From NCBI GenBank assembly GCA_035610835.1, contig CM069455.1:45524074-45588073 (forward strand): a stretch of 64,000 bases of DNA, read 5' to 3'. Of this stretch, positions 41,953-53,200 are shown piece by piece. The notes under the pieces are model-generated. The model ran no database searches, had not been told where the DNA came from, and saw nothing but the letters and a program-made list of their open reading frames with translations. The translations under genes and the position numbers were made by a program. Source of the DNA: Ophiura sarsii. Its lineage: Eukaryota > Echinodermata > Ophiuroidea > Amphilepidida > Ophiuridae. Positions within the stretch are counted from its first letter, which is position 1. Every line of letters starts with the position of its first letter.

Positions 41953-42320
41953 AAGAGTACAGATTCATTAAAATTCAAAAGATATTTATACCCGACAATG
42001 AAGCACGTATTCAAAGAACATACACCCAACAAAATATATAAGTTAGAAAGATGCAGCTAATTGTTAGGCACATTTTGATACCAAATTTGTTGGCCTTGAG
42101 ACAATGCAACGATAAGAAATTGTGCCATTTACCAATTTTTAAACAGAAAAAAGTGGCACTAAATCTCACTGGCTATGGCTGGTTTTGTCCATAAATTATT
42201 AACAGACATTTTCTTGGTGGATTTTCGTGCACAGACATGGGAACCTACCAAACAATTATGTGTGGCATCATTTCAAGAAAATCAATAAGCAGATCATAGT
42301 TATGTGTGGCAAGTTCGTCT

Positions 42321-42472
42321 GATTATGAGTGACATGGCAATTTGGTCCGATTATGCGTGACATGGCAATTTGGTCCGATTATGAGTGACATGGCAATTTG
42401 GTCCGATTATGAGTGACATAACATGGCAATTTGGTCCGATTATGAGTGACATGGCAATTTGGTCCGATTATG
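42321..42472 (+). repeat. 28-bp minisatellite, five units, copy B
   Basis: Five units (four of 28 bp, one of 33 bp with ATAAC) plus a partial unit; the second unit has GCGTGACAT instead of GAGTGACAT. Two units fewer than in cassette A. Confidence 0.9.
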
Positions 42473-42600
42473 TAAATTTAAGCTCTATGATTCAGCTGGT
42501 ATTTAACAGATGTGTAAGCATATGATACGTATGTGAAAAACCTGAATTCTGAAATAAAATGGAGGTCTGCCTCCCGGAGAGCTTCTCAATGCCCCTTTAA

Positions 42601-44563
42601 CGGGGCTGTGCACCTTCAGGTACAGCCTCCGTAAAACTGCCGTAACTTCTTTATTATTCATTTAATCTATATAAAAGTATACATTTTTTTGCAGAAAAGG
42701 GTTTAATGAATCCAACCATGATCATGAAATTGACCATTTTGGGAGAAAATGATAAAAAACACGTTTTTGACCCATTTTAGGTTCTGCAAAGATAAGTCAA
42801 AATATATTTTGTCAAATTTTGTCATACTAGTTTTATTATAATCCTCTTTTTGGTCTATAATTCAAAAAAAATAATAAAGATTTTAACAAATTAAAAAGAA
42901 AATTCCTAGGGAATTGTATGAGGAATATAATAAATCTAGTACACTGCAAAAAGGTTGCTTAAAATACGTTGCTGAAAGTACTTTTATCATCCGTTTGTTG
43001 ACGTGTTGATTAAAATTCATTCAATATATGTAGAAAGTTAGGCGTTGTATAAAAGTAAAAAATCCCCAGCGTTGAGCAATTCGTCGAAAACAATGTCCTT
43101 AAAATGTTGGTGGAAACTGTTTCTGTTGATAAAATATATTGCGTAAAACTATTCCACTTTGGCAACTCTTGCATGAGCATTGAGGACAATCACGCAACAG
43201 TTGATGCAAGTTACGCACATGTGAATTTTAGGCAACTGTTGTCCAAAAAGCCAATTTCGTGAGCCGTTGCATACTTGAACAACTGTTGAGTGAATATAAT
43301 TGCCTAACTTTTGAGTAACTAGAATTGTTCAACTGTTGGTGAAAACATGTTATCCAACGGTGTTGGGCAAATTTTACTTAACAGTTGAGCGGTTGCATAC
43401 TTGAACAACGTTGTGTAAAATGTTGAGTAAATATTTAAGCAACCCTTTTTGCAGCGCAGGATCACAATTAGATTTATTCTGTCTTGGCATCCAAAACCGA
43501 ATACACTGACAAATAGTTTAAAATTGCCATCCTTGTTTGACATATATTTGTTTATGAATATCATTTCAACGGTGGTATAGCGACGTCACTTGCGATGAAT
43601 ATTGAATAGTCGATTTTTATAGACAAAAAATACACGACATGGACATATACTGAATAGTTCATGTCATGTGATCTATTTTGCACCAAAAGAATCACATAAA
43701 TATTATATGTATTATATAATATGGACTGTTTATACCTTCATACCCAGATAGCAAGACTACGTTTGGCAAACGTTCACAGTAAAAACACCTAAGAGATGTC
43801 AGATATCATGTATAAGCCTATAGTTTAATAACATGTTAAAATAAATTACAAATTCACTACCGAACGGGAATAGTGTATGTAGCTCTGCTGCATCGCCTAG
43901 AATTCCCATTACAAGTTACTGGATCACTACCGGGAGGATGTGATGTATGTAGCTCTGCTGCATCGCCCAGAATTCACATTATTTTGCCTACTGCGTGTTG
44001 CTATACCAAAAATGCTCAATATATAATAAAAACTTGACACAAATAAAATACCCAACATATGGCTATATTTGATAAATTAAGCAACAGTTGCTATACAAAT
44101 ATGCTCAATATATAATGAAAACAATTCACAAATTAAGCAACAGTCACAAAATGCCCAACAAATGGTTAATTAATAATACCCAACTGTTGTGTAATTAAAA
44201 TTGTGCAACTACTGAGTAGTTGGTGAAAACATGTTATCCAACGGTGTTGGGTAAATTTTACGCAACTGTTAAGCGGTTGCATACTTCAACAACGTTGTGT
44301 AAAATGTTGAATAAATATTTAAGCAACCTTTTTGCAGTGTATGACAAAATTTGACAAAATATATTTTGAGTTATCTTTGCAGAACCTAAAATGGGTCAAA
44401 AAACGTGTTTTTTATAATTTTCTCCAAAATGGTCAATTCCATGATCATGGTTGGATTCATTGAACCCTTTCCTGCAAACAAATGTATACTTCTATCTAGA
44501 TTAAATGAATAATGAAGAAGTAACGGCAATTTTACGGAGGCTATACGATGGTGCACACCCCCC
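42601..44563. mobile_element. TTAA-flanked element with nested element, copy B
   Basis: Counterpart of 15343-17304, flanked by TTAA at 42597-42600 and 44564-44567. The nested TA-flanked element occupies 42942-44339. Both insertions therefore predate the duplication. Confidence 0.75.
42942..44339. mobile_element. Nested TA-flanked element, copy B
   Basis: CACTGCAAAAAGGTTGC ends, TA at 42940-42941 and 44340-44341. Same length (1398 bp) as in cassette A. Confidence 0.7.
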
Positions 44564-44567
44564 TTAA

Positions 44568-45626
44568 AGCTATCAATGTCATTATATTCGATGTCGTAAT
44601 ATACTATATGAAAATCACAATTGAAATATAATTACGAAAGTAATAGCTCAAATCTTCAACGTTTTGTATATAATTATAGCATGTCGGTAAAATGAGACAT
44701 TATTGAAAAGGTCGGCGAATACATACAATTCGATAGAATTAAAGTACTTATGTCCGAACAGCGCCATTAATAAATATTAATACGAAAATGTCCTTTGCCC
44801 TATTAAAATACAACATAATAACACTCTTTATCACCCGCCCGGGTATTGCAATTCAATTTGTTTGAATTCAAGGTCATATTGAACAAGATTATAGCTCTTT
44901 GTACTGACCATATTGGTTAAAGGAAATCCTTGCCATGGAACTTTAGCGCTCAAATGTGTAGCATTATTATTGTACAGACCACATCCGTAGGTTAAAGTGC
45001 CGCGTTAAGAAAACATCGGCTTTAGAAAGAAGAAAAAATCACCTGTATGGACGTCGCCATATTGATCGAAGCTATGACCAAACAGTTACGAGATTTCCCA
45101 CATCTCGTCACAATATTGGGTATGGCTATCCCATCAGCACTTTCAACACAGAACTGTGGCGTCCATCTTGGAGGCACAGTTCAAATGAGGACATAGATGG
45201 CGAACATATATTGCATTAAATTGCATTGCATTGTGTAAAGTACATAACACGAGACGCGCAAATGCTGCAAACTCGTGGAACGCATCCTTCTCTTGACACG
45301 GATTGTTTGAGCCTTTTCAAGTTAACAATAAGGCCACGGGGAAAAAAACTGTTCTATGGGACCCATTATTTTTCGAATTTTCAATTTTTATTTTAGAATT
45401 TCTTTTGAAAATTCTTTCATTTTCTTCCCAAAATTATATTTAAAGAAACAGGGAAAATTCACCAACATTTTTCGAAATGTTCACTTAAATTAGTCAAAAC
45501 AATGTCTTTAAAATGACCAATTTCGAAGAATAGTGCTAACTTATTTTTACAGTGTAGATATTTTCAGGCAGTGACTTGACAACATTTGATTTTGTTTCAC
45601 TTCAATGTTCATAAGAGTTTATCGAG
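44568..45626. other. Intergenic region, copy B
   Basis: Non-coding counterpart of 17309-18369. No feature recognised. Confidence 0.45.
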
Positions 45627-45628
45627 TA

Positions 45629-46710
45629 CAGCGTGTCCCAAAAAACTGGGTCCAAGATCTGCAGAGCTTGTAACTTAAACAGTAGAAAATGTAGCTGCTT
45701 TCTATTTAAGGAAATTAGGTAAATATACCTGATCTTAATTGGTAAAAATGTGAGACCGATCAAATGGCAACTTTCGGAAATACCAAGCTATCAATAGAGC
45801 GTGGTTAGAACCCGTTTTTTCCACTTTAGCAATAAACCACCTTACGCCTTGCATCTGTACGTTGTGTGCAAGTTTTCCCTGCATCATGTGCATGGTGTTT
45901 ATTCTCCGAAATATCTTTTGTTTGGTAGAAAACGGTTACATTAATAGGTATTTTGGATCAATATTCAGCATTAGAAATACCCATTGCAGTAACCTTGTTG
46001 TTGAAAATGTACAAAACCAGAGCAACTGTTACCCTGATACCATGCCTGGAAATAGCACTCGCCCACCTGCCCATAACGAGTATTTTTTGTGTCGGGAAAG
46101 CTTAGTACCCCGGCAACCGACTGGCGGGTAAACTATTTCAAACTCACGGTGTAAGTGTGAGAGTTGCACTGGCTGGTGGAATTTCTGTCGGGCAGGTATT
46201 TTTGTGAGTTACCTGCCCGATCCCGACTGGCTGGTTGAAAAAAATCTGAAGTTCCAGCGCTGCCTCTAATACCTTTGATGAGATGACAGACTTAACGGCT
46301 GGTTTCCAATTTCGAATAAATGGTTCTTAAACTGCTTCAAAGATGGCAGTGTCTCAGAAGGTTATTTATTTATTTTTCTAACCAAAATCATAGGAATTTA
46401 CACTTTTTATTCCCCTTATGACGAAGATTTTCATGTTATAAAGTTATTAAGGCTAAACTTTGATGACGTCAGTACGAGCGCAAATGCAACGCATGGACGG
46501 TTCATGGGCAAAATCGGAAAAAACGGGTTCGGACCACGCTGTATTCAAAGCTTTGTATTTCTAAAACCTTACATCCGATTGGTCTTATAATTTCATCAAA
46601 TAATGTCAGATATATTTACTTTTATATTCCTAAACATCAAGCAGCTATGTTTTCCATATTTTAAGTTATAATCTCTGCAAGTTTTGTACCCAGTTTTTTG
46701 GGACACGCTG
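45629..46710. mobile_element. Tc1/mariner-like non-autonomous element, present only in cassette B
   Basis: TA (45627-45628) then CAGCGTGTCCCAAAAAACTG; right end CAGTTTTTTGGGACACGCTG then TA (46711-46712). Terminal repeats are about 45 bp (continuing into GATCTGCAGAGCTTGTAACTT, imperfect). The 89-codon frame inside (45862-46131) is not a transposase. The empty site, a single TA, is seen in cassette A at 18370-18371. Confidence 0.88.
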
Positions 46711-46734
46711 TATAAGTCACTTTTCCTCTGGAAT

Positions 46735-47164
46735 CCAGTGTACTGATTTTGCTGCCCCGCCTACATGGATGAACGGCACAGCCTCTTGGCAGCAGGCAGA
46801 GACACGTGGGCGCATTATTGGCTCACTGCGCATGATTGAAAAATTACTAAATTCTGGTAACCAATCAAAGCGATGATGTTTCCATGGTAACGATAGAATG
46901 CGATTCCACAATTTGATTCAACCGAAACGGAATTTATGACATATCACTGCATTCCAAATAACAGAAATATTACTTTCATTAATCATCAATCGATGTGTTA
47001 CATCGAGTTTGGATATTGGATATAATTTGATGCAAGTCGAGATTTTTCGAATTTGATTGAACAAAGCAGTAACGTTACAATTCATATCTTTATCTTTTTC
47101 TGAGCTTCATAAGGAACGTATCGGGAAACCTATATCACGAGTGTGGTTTTTCTCGTGCTAGAAA
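46735..47164 (+). promoter_or_regulatory. Promoter/5' UTR region of LDLa/CUB gene, copy B
   Basis: Close copy of 18395-18817, including the CCAAT motif in GGTAACCAATCAAAG (near 46860). The transposon at 45629-46710 lies directly upstream and could change promoter context relative to copy A. Confidence 0.45.
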
Positions 47165-47249
47165 ATGGGAGTGAGGTTTCTTGTAATAACGTGCTTGGTT
47201 CTTGTACGTGTTTTGTCGTTTTCATACGGATCTGCAAGCGTGCAGCCGG
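47165..47249 (+). CDS. Exon 1, signal peptide, copy B
   Basis: 28 codons plus one base, MGVRFLVITCLVLVRVLSFS then GSASVQP, donor G|GTAAGT. Differs from copy A by Val to Leu at one hydrophobic position. Confidence 0.8.
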
Positions 47250-50200
47250 GTAAGTATCCGATATATTGCATTTTGACTTAGGGAACAGTTCCATTTGTAC
47301 GCGATAAATTTATCGCGACTGTATCGGGGCCTGATATGTTTTGGACCCGATGTTTTTCAAGTTGATACGCGATAAAATAGTCATCAGGCCCCGATAAAAT
47401 AGACATCGGGGCCCGATACGAGGCCTCTGCCATACCCTGGGGTACGTTTAGCAAATAGAGCGGGACATTGTTTAGCAAATACACGAGGATAATACAATTT
47501 ACGTTAAACATCCATAATCAATAACATTATCTCTAAAAACATGAAATGCTGAATTTGTACCTTACAACTAGAATAAATAGCCCGAAGCTCTATTTACATA
47601 CAGACCACTTATCTTTCGTTATATTTAAACAAGCGGTAATACGCTACTCGATAAATAATCCTTTGCTTCTCGCAACTGTTCGCGCTAAAAATCTCATCGG
47701 GGCCTGATAAAAAACTCATCGGGGCCCGGAACATTCTCGCAATTTTTATCGCGTACAAATGGAACTGCTCCTTTACTTAACTTATGTCGGGTGGTTTCCC
47801 GAACTACGATGCTTCTCGAAATCTTCCTCTCCAATATGGTTATCTTGCGCTCTACTACATTCAATCCTGTGTCACACTTTTTGGGGGAATCCAATGCTTG
47901 AGTTTCGGGGACAGGAAAATCTTGCTCTACGTTGTCTGATATTATCCGAGATTTTAGGTAGATCACTTTACAGATCTTCATTTGTATCATGCTGTCTCCA
48001 GTTGATGTTGTGCACTGTTCTTAACATTCTAGGGGAACGTGTACTTTAGTTCCCAGATTCAGGACTGTACTATTATAGTATCGTCCGATACTGGAACACC
48101 CAGTATAGCTCGATACTGGTACAAAGTCATTGTTCCAGTATCGGACGATACTGGCACATATAAAATGTCCAGTATCGGACGATTCTGGAACACAATTATG
48201 TACCACTATCGTTCAATACTGGAACAAATGACTACTGGTAGCACGTGTACCAGTATTGACCGATACTGGAACATAAAAACGTTCCAGTATCGGTTGATAC
48301 TGGAACACAATTTATTGTTCAAGTATCGACGATACTGGAACAGTAAAATCGTAACAGTATCGAGCGATACTGGCAATTTTTGTGTTCCATTATTGAACGA
48401 TACTGGTATTCCAGTGTCTGGGACCAATTATAAAGGACACATTTCCCTGGGGTGAGTGTCCATGCCTCACATCCATAGAGAAGAACTGTCTGTATAATGA
48501 CTCGGCCTTCCATAATTGAAATTTGCGAAAGGCTCTCCATGCAATTGCTTTGCGTAATTTGATTCATTATATAAAATACTTCTTGGAGTTAGTACGTGTG
48601 TGTATAACATTCAGAAGTGGGCAAATGAATGGACTAGGAAATAAACCATTCTCTGCATCGGACGGTTAGGCGTATTTTAGTTTTCTGTTTTGTTGTTTGT
48701 TTTAAGGTGTGTTTTCAATCTAAAACAATATCAGAAATAGATAATGTGGACATTATAAGCATGTTTGTAACAAATCTATAACTAAACGAATAAATAATGT
48801 ATTTAAGAGAAACGCTTTGGGTTTCACCACATCCCTTCCCCTCTCGTTCCCAAAGAGGGAAGATTGACCCTATCTCCAGTGTGGTAGGGTCACGTTTTTC
48901 TCTCGGTAAAATGAGCACAACATATTTTCTATAGATAACCTGGAGCCGAGTCAGTTGAGAGTTTTCGGTTGCGACTTTTCCCCTATACATCTTCCTAGCG
49001 TCTAGGAAGATGTATAGGGGGCGCAACCGACAATTCACCCACCCCCATTTCGGAGGACGAAATGTTAACACTCACGCAGGAAATCTTACCATGACCAGGC
49101 ATTGTTTCCATTGTTGAAGATACAGCCCTTTTATGGCAAAAGAATGTATCTTATATGTAGTTTTCTAACAGTATACTTCCTTTTAACATGATCAAAGTTG
49201 GCTTTTTTTCTCCGTAAATCAAGTAGTGGTAAAAGGCAGTATATTACTTTTATTGTCTTTACAAGTTGCAACTTTTTCCTAAGTGAGGGTTATTGAACCA
49301 AGTCAACACAATCCATGTTAAAAGGAAGTATATCATTAGGAAAGTACATATAAGATACATGCTTTTGCCATAACAGGGCTGTGGAGTGAATGACTTCGAG
49401 TAACCCTGGGGCTGACCTGCCTATGATACAAGTTATGGACTCAAATGAAAATATAAAGGCTCTTGATATAAATAGAACTAATCGTGATGAGAAAACCATT
49501 AATAATGCTTTCAAATTGATCGAGCTTTATAATAATACGTTGATATCCCTTAACGTTGTCGTTTAAGAGGCGAATGCAATAATTATGCTACGGGCAATTT
49601 CACGTGTATCATCTTTAGGCAAGAGTGGTTGGTCGGTTATTGAATAATATAACTTTACAACCTAAGGTTGAAAGGAATTTAATTGCGATATCCTTGACAC
49701 ACGTAATGAAAAAAATACACTATTATTTATCCTACACTTAGCTCTTAGTAAACAATAACAGATGCGTTTGAGATCACTAGGCAGGCAAGAAAAATAACAA
49801 TCCTGATATCTACGGCCCCGGTCGCCCAGATTTTTCTTTTACCCTCAATTGAAAATGTTTGAAAATATTTTGAAAATTTAAAACATTTTTGTTGTTTTCC
49901 CAAGATTTTGAAGAAAAAAACCCAGACCGACTGACTCTATGTATAGATCAATCCGTTTGTTGATGAATGGTTTGTGTTCGGCTCCTATAAGAAAGATTAT
50001 GAACTTATGAATAATGCAATAATTTACTATTTACGTTTTCATATAACTGATATTCAGCTTTTCAAAGGTTTTTTAATTGTATTATACTTGTCGAAACATA
50101 CAAATTCACATATTGATATTTAATCCTCAAGCGTTGGTGGATTTCATCAGATCAGAATGACGATGACCCACTTTGGCAGGGAAAACATCATCTTCAGAGT

Positions 50201-53200
50201 TTCAAGTTCGTTTCAGTAGTCGATTACATGCGTGGCTAAGCGGAAGAGGCCTCTTCTCATTTTTGAGTGTTTGGTCCCCTGTTTTTCTCCAACATTTTTG
50301 GGATTTCTTCACTTGTTCTCCAAATATCATATAATGACTTCGATTCTTTGTATTGTTCATTACCAAATGGGCGCCAATTGTAAGGGTAATATTTATCTAT
50401 GCACACATATTCATACTGTTACGTGCCTACAGGAGTGCGTATCTCGTGGCGCAACGGGCTTACATCCTACGCAAACATAAAACCTTCCACGCGGCAGGCA
50501 TCTGCAAACGATATTCACAAAATGTTTAAAGAAATATCAAAATTATTGAATTTAATTACCATATTAGGAATAACCATGAGAAATGCATTACAATAAGTAC
50601 AAACATGGCTAGTATTGGTTCAGTAATCCTTGAGATAGACTTTGAAAGTGGGAAAAACCTGTTTTGTATATTATGGTAAAACCAATAGCCGCGCGGAAAG
50701 TGATAAGCATGAACCAACTAAGGGAGTTCTCTTTGCGCACGGATAAAACCCAGCCTTACAATGTTCGTGTATTTTATTAGAAAGAAGTATCTTTGGGCTT
50801 TTGCTTCGCCGTTCATAACATATTGTTTACAATTATTTTTGCAGCTATTGAATGTCATGCCAGTGAATTTTCGTGTGCAACTGATCATCAGTGCGTACAT
50901 TGGAGTGCCCGCTGTGAGTTTGCCAGCTACGAACATGGATTCATCGGATACGAGCAGTGCAGTGATGGTTCGGACGATAGCAGTTGTGGTAATTAACTTG
51001 TCATTACTTTATAGCCGTATGAATATGTATGTTTGATATGCCCAATCAAATGTCTCCGATTCATGCAGTACGCGGGCGCCTGGTAATTGAAAAAGCAATA
51101 GTAGGCCTATATCCGGCTTGAGAACCTTATTTGGCATATTTACGCGCAAGTATTCGAAATTACGTGCATTAATGACATCCGCGCAGTGCGTGTGGTGTCA
51201 GAATTACCAATCGCACCATCACTTACTTCCGTGTTACCATTCCGCGTTCAATCGCTGTTCAGTCGTTGGCAAGTACGTTTTACTTTGCGGACTGTTCGAT
51301 TTAATCACGGGGAGGTTTATATTTTTTCGGGTTCTGTCACAAAATACCTCAGTACCAATGTGAAATGTTTTACTGATTTCCCCCTAAACAACTGACACGC
51401 TGTCAATAATCTATTACTTTTTTGGGAGAGGGCCCAGTTTAACTTGGATAAAACCTGGTATATAATTGGAGAGGGCGTATTTGGGTTTGGTAAAAACGGA
51501 TAGATACAATTGTTTATACGATCGACTTGTTTACACACGTGTCCAGCACCGAGTAATGAAAAGCAGCTATTACGCATAATACTTGGCGCTGCGTGATTTG
51601 TCATAAATCTAAGTTCAACATTGATAGCTGCCACGTATTAAAATAGTGACTGATTTGAACTTTGACCTAAAGCTTACGAACAGCAGCTATTTACGCAGAT
51701 TTATATTTCAATTGGGAATGCCGTTATTTCACGCGGTATAATAATTTTTAAAAATTCTCAAAATGAGGACACATTTTTTAAGTCGAAAGAATAACGACTA
51801 GGCAAATGTGTGATATATCTTGTTCATAGGTAACACCAAATGTTGTCAAGCCCGGATTTAACTACTATAACAATTTTGATAGCATCGTCGTAATATAGTC
51901 TAGAGCAAATGTCACTTTCACTCTGGAGATTAGCGTACTCCTGTCGCAGTATCGCCTCAGTAACTCATGCAATGCTTAATAATCCTTAAATCCTTCAATA
52001 TTAGTTTGCGGAACAAATTATTACACGTTATCCCCGAACGAGGATGCCGCCATCGACATCACATCACCCAACTACCCGAGATATTATGTAGATAACCAGG
52101 ACTGCACGTGGATCTTCACAACCAATGCGGCGGCGGGTAACAATAGGAGAGGAATAATGATCAACATCGTACAAGTTCTGTTGTTTAGATCTGGAAGAGA
52201 CTGGCTCACCATTGGAAGAGGCGATAACACCACACAGATTGAGAGTGAGATCATACGGATCAAGCATCTACTTCCACAGGGCGCCATGTTTGTTGTGGAT
52301 GATAGCAGCGTGTGGATACGTTTTAAAGCCAATATTGCACAGCGCCATAAGGGATTCCACATGAAAGTGTCTCTGATGCCAATGAATGGTAAGCAAGTGC
52401 CGTGCATTTCTTGTATACAATTGGATATCTTTTTAATTCTTTTGGATTTTTTAGATTTTTTATTTGAAATTGATTTGTTTAAATCCTAATTGTTTTGACA
52501 TTTTTGGGTATTTTACAATTATCCTACAATTGTTTCCTTCATCGCCGTATCCCCTTTTGTGACCCATGACGTTATTGTGTACGCGGGTTTATAGTCCGTG
52601 TCATAATGCTATGGACATAATTCCAACAATGCTTGCGTACTTGTGTGCAAGCGTACATAAATGCGTGTTGAGCGTACGTGCGTAATCTCGGAAGTGCGTC
52701 AACGGGCGCTTTCATAAAATGACAGCGCGTCAGTCGTGAAATCGTCACGCGAATGCATGCACAGTTGTACGCGCAATTCATGCATCTGGACGCAGTTCCG
52801 CGAACAGCAACAGAGCACGCTCGTGTGAAATAGCTTGAATTTTGTCCATAGCATTATTACATTGACTAGATATCAACACAATAGTGTACTGCATACAAGT
52901 TTATAGATTAATCTCTCTTCGTCTTAGGCAAAAAAAAGAGAAGTTTGTCTCAAATCTGATTAAAAGTGTCTAAATGTTACTATTTCTTGCTTGAAATGAA
53001 TAAGTAAGCTTAAATAAATGTTTTTAGACTATTGTCACACTAGAAACATTAGTTAAATTAACTTATGGGCCTGCTCGTATACCAATTTTGTCTTTACATA
53101 ATCCATATATTTTTTAGCCCCCCAAAAAAGAATAAAAATTGAAGGGAAAAAAATTAGAGAAAAAATTGGAAAATATATCCGACTGACCTACCCGATTTTA

